DNA of 64,000 bases from Sceloporus undulatus (taxonomy: Eukaryota; Chordata; Lepidosauria; Squamata; Phrynosomatidae), in the NCBI RefSeq assembly GCF_019175285.1, contig NC_056526.1, positions 121,084,599 through 121,148,598 of the forward strand, given 5' to 3'. Within the stretch, counting starts at the first letter, position 1; each line of letters opens with the position of its first letter. The notes under the pieces were generated by a model, which worked only from the letters and a program-made list of their open reading frames with translations, was not told the DNA's origin and searched no databases. Positions 47,401 through 59,400 of the stretch are shown here, one piece after another. The translations under genes and the position numbers were made by a program.

Positions 47401-50400
47401 AAGACTTCAATATTGTTCAGATGAAGAGCTAGAGTCCATTAATTGGCAGCAGAATGTTTCCAATAGTAAAACAAAGCTTGATTGTAGATTCAAAGCAAGC
47501 TTTTTATTTTAAACATATTCTGAAAAAAAGAGAACCAGTTCACCAAGTTTAGAGAAATGTCTTTGATTGGTCACCTGGTGATTTCGCACAAATGAGAAGT
47601 GGAATGGCTATGACAAGACTGATCAAGAATGATAAAGTGGCAAGAGTAATCTTGGGTTAATGTAGAATAATGGTAAAGAAACTTTTGTGCTAATGTACAC
47701 TTAATTAAAATGTCAGACACTTCATGAGTTGGTTGTGAGATCTAGCATCTTAGGTCCAAAACACACAGTAGAAATAACCCAATTTGAGATTGCTTTAACT
47801 GTCCTGGCTCAGTGCTAGGGAATCCTGGAAATTGTAGTTTACTGTGGCCTGTTACAGACAGCCAAAATAAAGCTGCTTCGAGTCACTTTGGAGATATGGT
47901 ATTTCAATGATGCATGAGTCCTAAGAGTCTGGAAGCATCACCAAAGCTGCACTCCAGTCCTTAGGACTGGAGTGTGGCTTTGGTGCAGCCTTTGGACTCT
48001 TAGGACACATGTATCATTGAAATATCATACCTCCAAAGTGACTCAAAGCAGCTTTATTTTGGCTGTCTGTAACAGGCCGTAGTCACCAGAGCTTTCTGAC
48101 AGAGAAGGCTAAATGCTTCACAGATCTACAGATCCCAGAATTCCCTAGCATTGAGCCACGTCAGTTAAAGCAGTCTCAAACTGGATTATTTCAGGAAGAG
48201 CCTTATAAATTGTGTTATAATATAATTATAAGCTTCTTGTGGGGAACTGAGGAAAGGATTGGCAAAGGGCAGAGTAGAGGACTGTAATCATTGGCAACTG
48301 GTGGCTTCCATGTCAGTGTGCAAGTGACTCTTAGAAAGGCAGGACTAAAACCACTGCCCCAGTTTTAAATGCAAGCCACAAGCACCTGCAATTTGCTGTT
48401 GTGTGTCTTCAATCTAAGGTAATGTGAACCACTAGCACTAATTCTCAATAACCCTAGAACAAAAGTAGAGAAAATGCAGCTGTGAGCCACAATGGAAAGT
48501 CTTTTGGAAGAGCACAGAACTGTTTCAGATTCCAGTGACTAGATTTTACCTAATATCTTGACTTCTACAAAGTTAACAGACATAAGACATATTTATACTA
48601 CACATTTACCAGTTTCAGTGTCACTCAGTATTGTGAGCTACATACAGTATACCAGGGTACAGTTTTAATTAAATTACTACGAAATCCAGTATGCACATCT
48701 TCCGAATTTCTTTAGCATGCATGCTAGGTTTTTTTTTTTTGGTTAGATGGTATTTTTAAGCAGAAATGTTAAACTTTAAAATGATTTTAAGAAAAGTAAT
48801 AAGAATTAGTCAAATTATGTTGATCAACTTGTCTGAACCCTGTAGCTATGTTTAGGCATTCAGCAAGATTTAAACCAAGTGAACGAAGAGAGGAAACACA
48901 GCAGAAAACAGGTTTGCAAGAGGAAATCACTTGTAAATCTACAAAACCTTAATTTGGTGTGTGAGAGAGAACCTGGAAGTTTCAGGGTCTTTAAAAATGG
49001 GATTTAGGGTTGCTTGTGGCCCACAGGCTGCACCTTCTCTATTCTTGTTCTGATTATTGAGAATTAATGCTGCTTTTAAAATTGCTTTAAGTCTTGGTTT
49101 TCTAGTCTTTGCTGATGTACAAATGGGTGACTTAATCACTTTAAAAGCTTATTTAGATGCTCTGTAGTGGTGGAGAAAGGTGCAGTGAGCAAGCTTCTGT
49201 AGCCTGATGTTAGATCTGGACGTGTGGAATTGAAAAACATTTATTTAACTATGGTAAAACAAAATTAAACTCCAAACACTTTCTTGATTGGCCAAATAGA
49301 GTGGATTCTAGCCGCTTTGGGGGGAAGCTGCTCTGTGGCCACTTATGGTTCTCTGAAGCCACAGACAAAAAGAGCGGATTTAATCTTGTTTGGGACTGCA
49401 GCAGTGGCCTGCTACAGGAGTGGGCCATCCAGTTGCCACAGTCTGAGGCTGATTGGAGCCCCATCATGGCTGAAGCGGCCAGAGGCTGCTCCTAGCCACC
49501 CATCTTTTTCACCCCTAAGTTGTATGGCTAATTTTCAGCAAATCAAACTTGTTCAGTAGTAGACAGGCCAGCTTGAGCACTACCTCATTCACATAAATAT
49601 ACCTGGCTGATATCTTGGCGGGTTCAAGAGTCCCTGCTATGTTGGAAGTAGCATATAAATCCAAATTGTGATGCTGCTGGTAGGCTTTGGAGATTAAATA
49701 AAAGGGTTCTATACTAGGGATGTGGAAGCTGCAGCCTGTGGGAAAGATCCCCAGTCCCATTTTTGAGATTTACCCAAGCCACCCCAAATAACCCCCAAAA
49801 CTAAACATCTTAGGGAGGTGATTTATGCCTGAAAATTGCCCCTCCAGTAGTACATGTCTTCAAAGTATGATGGAATTGGCTCCAAATAGGAGCTGAAAAT
49901 TATATGATGTAGCTCACCAGTACAGCCAATTCACAGGACTAAAAATCGGACCCGGTCTTGATGTGGTTGCTCACCTCTGCTCTACCTTATCACACGAGAT
50001 TGTCCACCCCAGGCTTAGCAGCAACCAGCCTTGCTTGTCTGTATCTTGTTTCATTGTTGTATACAGCCATGAAATAAGTTGACCCTTACTGCACTGATTT
50101 AACATCTTGCTGAAGCTTCAGATTGCTTTTCTATGTAGAATATAACTAGTCATATGACGAGTCTAGCTTGAATGTGTGTAACATCAAATGTCAAATGCTG
50201 CATTCTCTGTCTGGGGAATTTATCAAATGGGACAGGAGTCTCTCAATTTCAAAATAGAAGATAGCGAGGTCAATTCAAAAATTCACGCAATTACATGATT
50301 ACTTATCACACCTTAAATTTGCTGTAATGGCCTCCCCGAACGCGACCCAAATTCTGTGCAAAGTAAGCCATAGTGGGTTCTTAATTGCAAATTGGCACCC

Positions 50401-53400
50401 TTGCGCACTCTCAGTGAAACTCCAGATGACTGGAGCATAGCATATTTAGGTGAGTGAGAGAGAGGAACCAAGGAGCCCTACAACTTACAAAAGAGGTTGG
50501 AGAGGGGGGCGGGAAGAATGGTTGAAAGAATATGCTCTATTCACATTAAAACGAGCATATATTCACTCTTGTCATGTTAAAACGTGAATATAATGGTTAT
50601 CCAATAGCTCCTGGTCCATGCCTCTTAATAGCAGGCAGCAGCTCCCCTCAGCAATGCTGAAGGACAAGTGGAAGCAAAATTGAAGTGGAATTGCAGTGTG
50701 GCTTCATGGGAAACCCCTCCCCTTCCGGATTTGGGGGGGGGGGGGAGAACCAGGACCAAAGGAGACATGCACATCACACCAAACAACAGCGCACTGAGTG
50801 TGAAGTTGCCTAGGAATAGGGTTTGTGACTTCGCTAGTTCAAAAAATTTACTTAACTGTGGATTGATGCGTGATTGCATTCGGAGTGCATTTAGACTGCC
50901 AGTGATTGCATGTGGTAACCTTTCATGCAATAACATGAATACGCATGATTGCATTCAGGATGACACTGGATTATACTTCCAATTTCAGTTGTGCGATATC
51001 CTCCAAAGAATGATCACATCAGAGGATTGGAAGGAACATTGTATTTAAAAAACAATGTAGTGCAAAAAAGAGGGAGGAATCTAGTGGCACATTTGAGACA
51101 AATTCATTAATATTGATGTGAAGTTTCGTGGATTTCATTCTGCTCCTCTGGATGCATGGAAGAAGTTAATTGAAATCCATAGAAGCTCATGTTGAAATCA
51201 ATCACTTAAAGGTGCCACTAGATTCCTTTCCCACCCTTTCTCTTTTGTACTGAAACAATAGGACTAATATGGCTATCTTTCTGACATGTTTTAAATTTTA
51301 CTACTCAATGGGTCCTTGATATCTGCTGGGGTTTGGTTCCAGGACACCCTGTGGATACCAAAATCCATGGATGCTCATGTGCCACTAAATACAGTGGCAT
51401 AGTAAAATGGTGTCCCTTACCTAAAATGCCAAGATCAAGGTTTGCTTTTTGGACTTCATATATTTTTGAATACTTTGAAGCCATGGATAACTGAAGAATC
51501 CATAGATACAGAGGGCCGGCTGTATTTTAGGTTTATAGAATGAAAGAATTCAGGAAAATGTCCTTTTATTAGGAACAAAGGCAGTTAAATGAGCATAATA
51601 GCCTTAGTTCTGTTTGTGTAAATTTCACAACCAGAGGTTTGACACACATACCCTCCTTTCTGTGGTGTTTCTTTGGTTCAGATAATTGCCCAGCTCTTAA
51701 CTTAGCATTCCCAGTTATGAATGTAACTTGAACCAGTAATCTTGTAAAGCCATATTTGACTGAGTATACTCATGCAGAAAGAAAATCCACAAGTTCTGTA
51801 GAGCAGTTTAACACAGAACCACATGGAATGTTTCTCTTCTGTGACATAATTTGAGTGATCATTCTAAGTACTGTCTAGTCTGTATGCTTATAGGAATTAG
51901 ACAGGTGCAACATTCATATCAGCATGTAACAAGGTTTATTTATTCCATGACATTTTTGTAAAGCTAAAATTAACTTTATATTACTGAAGATGGAAAACTT
52001 TTTCACATTACATCTACAATTTGTATGTTTTGAGAGAGCTGAAGAAGCCCAAGAAAAATATCCTCTTACAAGATAATGTAATGGCTTTTATGGGGGGGTA
52101 AGTGACCTTTAGCCCTAATGCAAAAATAAAAAAGCCGATCTTACCAAAAGCTGATCTTAAAATAAAATTGACAAGCAATCCTTTGAACAACTCTGCCAGT
52201 AGATAATTTAATTTGCAAGACACCATGTCTGCTGTTGAGCAAATCAGGGTTTTCTGCTAGTGCAGGAAGATGCTACAGAGTTGCCATGCCAAAGTGAAAT
52301 ATCACTGCCAAATGTATTATATATAGTACAGTACTGTAAATCTTTCAGGGAAAGGGACCTTTCACTCTACACAATTCTAGAGATGTTTTTCACCATGGAG
52401 TCAATTGTGTTGACAGAAACCTGTGTCAGTTGTGAACTGCTATAGTAGAATTGCAGTTGACATACACTATAGTTATTCTTGCTTTTTATAGGCTGAATCT
52501 CAGTATCTCCAGTAAGCTAGTCCTTCTGTCCTTGCTTCATAGCTGGAAAGATCTAAGTGTGTGTTATAAATCTCTGTCGGTTGTAGCCTTGTGAAGACTC
52601 TGGTTATCCTTTTACCATGGCTTGAACTAGTTTCAGATAGCACTGAAGCAATTTATAAGCACATCTGTGTTTCTGGAACTGGGGTATGTTATTACTATGG
52701 TTATTTTATTTATTTATTTATTTAGTTCATTTTTTATGCCACCTTTTACCAGAAAGGAATCCAAGGCAGCTCACAAAATAAAAACACTTTAAAAACTTTA
52801 CATCAAAAATTTAAAAACAATATCAATGGTTATATGTGATTAATATTTTTATCCCCTGTGTACTGTAAAACATTTCTTTTGTAATGTATACAGAGTACCA
52901 TATTTAGCTTCCCCAAAGTACACAGGCATGTAAAATCATTGTCATTATATAAAAGCAATCCTCTTGAAATGCAGAGTGCATAATTTTTGGCAAGCCATAT
53001 TTGTATCAGTTATTGAACTGTATTCTTATTAGATTGTCTTTAAAATACATTTGTGTGCAATATTGGTATATCTTACGTGGTTCCATATTTACATTAATTA
53101 CATATTAAAATATTTTCTAAATGCTTGGTTCTTTGAAGCAAACCTGTGATATAGGCCAGTTCTCTGTTTCCATGTCTGTAAATTAAAGCAGGAAGTAATG
53201 CTGGGATTTCAGTTCAGTCTTAATTAATCAAACCTGTGATAATCAAAGTATTACAGCTTGAAAAGATCCAAAATCCAAATGGCATCCAAGAATGGCTGTG
53301 AATGGAGGAAGCATTTGAAAAGCAGCACAATACAATTCCTTTCTGGTAAAAGGTGGCATAAAAAATGAACTAAATAAAAGGACAATACAGAATTAAGAGC

Positions 53401-56400
53401 TTTACTTTACGAAATTCACCAGCCTTCTGGTGAAGGAGCCCTGGTGGTGCAGTGGTTAAATGCCTGTACTGCAGCCATTCACTCAAAACCGCAAGGTTGT
53501 GAGTTCAAGACCAGCAAAAGGGCCCAAGCTCAACTCAGGCTTGCATCCTTCCGAGGTCGCTAAAATGAGTACCCAGACTGTTGGGGGCAAATTAGCTTAC
53601 TTGCTAATTAGCTTACTTGCTGTTCACCGCTATGATCCTTGGAATAGCGGTATATAAATAAAACAAATTATTAATTATTATTATTCTGTTTACCATTTTT
53701 AGTCTGTTCTGTGCAGAAGTCTTAAAGATGTTTCATAACCAAATTAAGAAAATATTTTATCTTTTTCTTTCTAGATTTTCAGCTGAACTCTCATCTGTCA
53801 ACACTGGCAAATATTCACAAGATTTACCACACTCTTAATAGGCTGGTAATCACATGCTATTTCTTATCTGCTGTTTTTGTAGTGTTCAGTGTATAGTTGA
53901 AGATTCTTCGTTTGTTAATATGAGAAAAGAAATGAAGACACATGTAAACTTGAGCACGTGCAGTGCTTGCTTCAGTTCCATTAACTTCTCACATCCCTGT
54001 TCACCATCGCATGACCTTTCATAGTGTTTACACATATACAATATCTCAAATACATTGTTCATACTATATCTGTAAAATTACCATGTGATAGTAGTAATGT
54101 TCTGTCACATTCCATCCTTTGCCAGAGGTATCAACATCTATTTGTACACTGACAGTAATCTCCTGAGCTGGTGCAATGGCTTAGCCTGGAGAAAAGAAGG
54201 TTAAGAGGTGATATGATAGCCCTGTTTTAATATTTGAAGGTATGTCATATTGAGGAGGGAGCAAGCTTGCTTTCTGCTGCTCCAGAGACTAGGACCCGGA
54301 GCAATGGATGCAAGCTCCAGGAAAAGAGATTCCACTCAACATTAGGAGGAACTTCTTGACAGTAAGGGCTCTTCAACAGTGGAACAAACTCCCTCGGAGT
54401 GTAGTGGAGTCTCCTTCTTTGGAGGTCTTTAAGCAGAGGCTGGATGGCCATCTGTCAGGGATGCTTTGATTGTGATTTCCTGCATGGCAGAATGGGGTTG
54501 GACTGGATGGCCCTTGCAGTCTCTTCCAGCTCTATGATTCTATGATTCTATGAGCTGTCGGTAGTGCAGCTAAGAGGGCTCATGTTAATGAAATCATGCC
54601 CATTTTTGTATTGAAGCCATTTAGGGTGTACCACAAACCACCACTTGTGTTTAACTCAGATTCTATTGTATTGTATTTTTCTTTTCACTCAAAAGTTATA
54701 TTGGTTACATTGCTTTCTTCAAATATGTCTATTTGTATTTTTAAGCTTGATACCTCATTGATTTCTGTCACTTTAAGTGCCCTAATAGGTTCTCTTGAGC
54801 TGGCTATGCCCCTTGAAGGAGCTTTTTAGTAATTAGACCCCAAACTCTTACCTTATTCATTTATATAGCATTTGGAGATGGATCAATATCTCCCCCCCGT
54901 TACCCTTCTGGAAACATGACACATCTTCTCAATTATAATAGAGAGGGAGATTGCTTACATTTTTTCAAAGGGAAAGCATAAGGAATGGAGAGAGGGGACA
55001 CTTTATTCTTAGTATTTCTTCACAGATGGAGGTGGCTGGGAATGAAGCTGCCCAGCCCACATTTTTATTGTTAATCTTGCTAGAAAGAGCAAGTATCTCC
55101 TTTTTGTCAGCCACAATGTCAGCAATCCGCTTCCCTGCCAGTGGATGAGTTGAGGTATGGTTAACTGAAAAGAATGCTTTGTCTCCCCAGCTAATTGTAG
55201 AGATGTGGTATGTGTGAAGATGTTGGTACAAGCAAGATTTCAGCTTTGCCTTTGCATACTTACACCCAGCTCACACACTTATCTCATTGTTTAACAGGGT
55301 AGTAGAAACTTTGGCTCCCATTCTTCAGCCAAGTCTTCCTACCTTGGTATTGCAACATCTACTAGAACTTGTGAAAAGTCAGTGTCCAAAGGTTTCTCAG
55401 GCAATAGACTATTTGGAATAATGCCTCTTTTCAAGGATTTGTTGGGATATCCTTGGTGTCTTCAGCCTGTTGCTTTCTTGGTCATGTTTCCAGAAACTTT
55501 CTGCTTTCTTGTTATTGGAATTTTAGAAGGCTCTGATTTCTGACACTTTGTAGTCCCAACTATATTTCACAACTGTTACTTGAGTTGCTTCAGACGATAC
55601 AGGTTAGCTGATGCTATTTGAAAGCTACCTAGGAATAGCTGAACTTTGTGTTAACTGCACTGATTTGAATGTTTTGCAGAATTTGACAGAAGAAGCTGGT
55701 CAAGACGATCGCCAAACAGGTAGTGCTTTTAAGTACAAATGTACTGTAGTGTTTTGGGCAGTACTGGATATAGGGGAAACCTATTCAGTTTCTGTTTTTT
55801 ATTTTCTAGAAACTGTGTACCAACAACAGAAAAAATGTAGGTTTCCTAGAAATTATAATGGTATAATGGCTCATTGTTAGGAGAGAAAATGGCCACATAT
55901 ATTCGAGTATTTAAAATTACTGCATGACTTTCTCTTTGTGTCTAGTAATTGACTAGATGCTTATAAGGTGATGAGTTTTAAAGATAATCTTGAGAAATTA
56001 GGTTAAAATTTGGTTCATTTTTTGTGACTGATTTTTCAAAAATATAACTTCAACATGCAGTAATAACACACAGCATTCTTGATACCTGCAGTGTTAACAT
56101 TTTTTACAGCGGGCACCCATGTTTATCATGTTCATGTAAATAAAATTGCTAAGGTATTCCAAGTACCGCATATCCTCCCTTATAAGTTGTTCCTATAGCC
56201 GAAGGCCGGTTTTAGGTCCAGAATTAGGCTTTTGATATGACTCCTGGATAAGTCAAGGGTAAAAATTTGGGGCATGTAACAAAGGAGGTAAAGGACGAAG
56301 CAAAGGAAAACCATGCCAAAGAACTTACAAAATTTCAGCAGGCACAACTGTTTGTACTCTCTCTAAAGGCTGGATGGATGAGGAAGGAACTACAGTAAAT

Positions 56401-59400
56401 GGTGGCTGTGTGATTTGTGTGTGGGGTGACCAAGCACTAATGGGGCTAAGAAAACATGTACATATCAAAAAGGATGCAAGGTCAAAGCAAAGAAAATGGG
56501 AATTATAGTACATTAGTGGTGATTGGAATAACATTGCTTCTCTGAGTAGAGCGGCGAAAGATGAGAGTGAGTCCATCCTGAGAGAACCTAAAAGAAGCAC
56601 TGATCCCATCTACTCTCAATGTTCCTTCGAGAAGAAGTTCCAAAGAGCCACAAGCTGCTATTTTCCTATCCAGATATTCAAAAAGTGGTGCTATGGTGGA
56701 GAACGTAGAGGGATTGGTGTTTCTTTTAGGTGCTCTGGGATGGATTGAGCTCTTGCCTTTTGCCACTCTACTCAGAGAAAGAGATGGTTCCATATATATA
56801 GTACAGTATATTGTCCCATGTGTCAGTCGATCCAGGTTTTTGGGAGTCAGTTTTTTGAATAAAATTTCTAGACATATCCATGAGTATATGGAGTATATGT
56901 AATAACATATTGTTCTGTTTCTGTGATGTTGCTAATGTTGGTTGTATAGGTTCCTTGCCTTATGTGGGTGCTGGGTTCTGTGAATAAGCATTTTAAACAT
57001 AAGGAGGGGTATTATTACAAGTGGGAACGTTAGTTTATTTAGTCCAGTATTCACAGTGGTTCTCCCTGGTAGGCAGGTAGCCAGCCTTCTTACTGTCTGT
57101 ATGCAAAGCAAATCTTCTCTTGCTGTGGTCCTACATTTGGATTGCTTATTGTAGTTTTAATTTAAGTACATTCCACTTTACATTTTATATTAATAGTAAA
57201 AATATTCTGCAAATTGCATATTGTGTTTACTTTTAATTTAAAGTTTGTACACTGTGTTATTTTCAAGATCTTTCAACTGTAGTCATCTTCCACTATTGGT
57301 TGTGGTGCAGAGAAGGCAACAATGAAGCTGAAGATATCACAGGGACAGTGAGCACCCTGCAGTGTCCTGAACCCTGTTTTTTTTAATGTGATGGGTTGGT
57401 GTGTGTGTGTTGTGTGCCTTTAGTTTCTGACTTATAGCGACCCTAAGGCAACACTATCCTAGGGTTTTATTGGCAAAATTTGTTCAAAGAATGTTTGCCA
57501 TTGCCTTTCCCTGAGGCTGAGAGCATGTGACTTGCCCAGGATCAACCAGTGGATGTCTATGCACTAAAAACTGTTAGTTATATATGAACAAGGTTGGTAG
57601 CTGTAGCATGAAGAGAGAGATGTAGTGTTTGTGGCATATGGGCATTGGGTAAGCAACACATAAGTCAGCAAGAGAACAAAAGTTAAGTTGGGTCCCCAAA
57701 ATGGCTGGAAACCGCCCCAAGGTTGCAATCCAGTCTTTTGGACCAGATAAAAAAAGAGTGGAAAAAATCTGACTACTGGCTACAGCTGGCTTGTGGCCAT
57801 GATGGCAGGCCACTTTGCAAGCGGCCAAGTAGTCACTGTGGTCTCAGCGTGATTGTGGCTGGAGTGGTCTCTGGCTGCTCATGGCAAGCCAACTGCTTCC
57901 ACCATATAAACAAGATTGGTAGCTGGAGCACAAGGAGAGAGATGTAGTGTTTGTGGCACATGGGCATTGGTAAGCATCTTTGGCTTCACAAGGCAACACA
58001 CAAGTCATCAAGAGAACAAATGTTAAGCTGGGAGTTTGATTAAATTTGTACTGAGTTTTAGAAGTGGTTCTTTTAAAATGAACTGGTTAACTTTTTCAGT
58101 TTTGCAACAAACACAGATCATACATGAAGAGTCATAATGCCTGAGGAGTTATACTACTTCTGGTGTAATATGCTTAAGGCTGGACTATTGTTTCTGAATA
58201 TAAGCAGCAGTTTTGCAAAACATACAAATATATGTGCTGTGTTTTTATTATAGAATACTAGAAAGTTCTGTGCCTGTACTTAGCACCTATTAGGGCTATA
58301 TAATTAAGTATGTTTTCAGGTTTTTTGTGAAAGAAGGCTTTTGTGAAATTGACACTTAACAATCTAAAAGTCACAAATATAAGACAGCAGTTGTAAGGGG
58401 CCTTTGCTAAAAATCAGTTGGAAATAAATGTCCACCTCTACCACTAGCACACTGATTTTAAATATTTGTTTCTGTTGAAAGTAGATGCTCTTCTCTGAGT
58501 AGATTCCCTTCCCCAAACTGATCAGAGAAGAGCATCTAATATAGTGTGCTGAGTGTATCAGCTACAAGGAAAATAAGAGATTCAGCTACCCAAAACAGGT
58601 ACCATTTTTGGGAGCATGGAATGCGGTGATGGAGTGCTAGTGCTTGAAGAGCCTGTCCAGCTCTTGTTGTTTGCACTAGCTGCTGGGGAAGATAGTGTCA
58701 GGAGGAGACTAGAATCTAGATTACATGTGTTACATCATCAAGATGAATTGGTCCTAAACAGGAATCAAACAAGTTTGTGTAATGCAATTATAAACAATAA
58801 TTTAATCAAAAACCTCATTAAGGCTCCCACTTCACTTTCATATTGCATAGTATCTAGAAGTCTTGGGTGGCTTGAAATAATTGAGTGGCGCTAGTTTAAA
58901 TTCATTTGACATTGGTTGAAAGCTTTAAACATTTTAAAGGTTATTATGCTGCATAGTTGATGATCTTATTACTAGATTTGACTATTTTTTATGTGTTACT
59001 ATTTATGGCATGATTGTTTTGACTGATGTTGTGTACTGGCCTGAATCCTATTGGTTAGTCCTGACTAGAGTAGACCCATTTAATCAGTTGCTGAAAGGTG
59101 AGTTAGCACATGGATAAGTCCCACTGATTTTCAGTGAGTGGAGAAGGACCCATCCATGCATGATTTAATCTCTGTTGCCTGGGAAAGGAAAGGCAACTCA
59201 AGTTCTCAAATAAGGTATTTTCTACTGCTGTTGATGTTAAGGTCCACTTCTCCTTTTGATGTGCAACTACGAAATAGCAAGACCAGACACAGAAAGTTGG
59301 GTTAAATAACTTTATTTGACCAAGAGGCATTAAACCTCGAAAGGAGCAAGAGGAGGGACCAACCTGATGTGGGATAAGCTAAGTCCAGGGGTCATCCCTT

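Noticed and set aside
57586-58035. Direct repeats as a pair of LTRs
   Set aside because: The centre is only about 215 bp with no coding content, and the repeats lack clear TG...CA ends.
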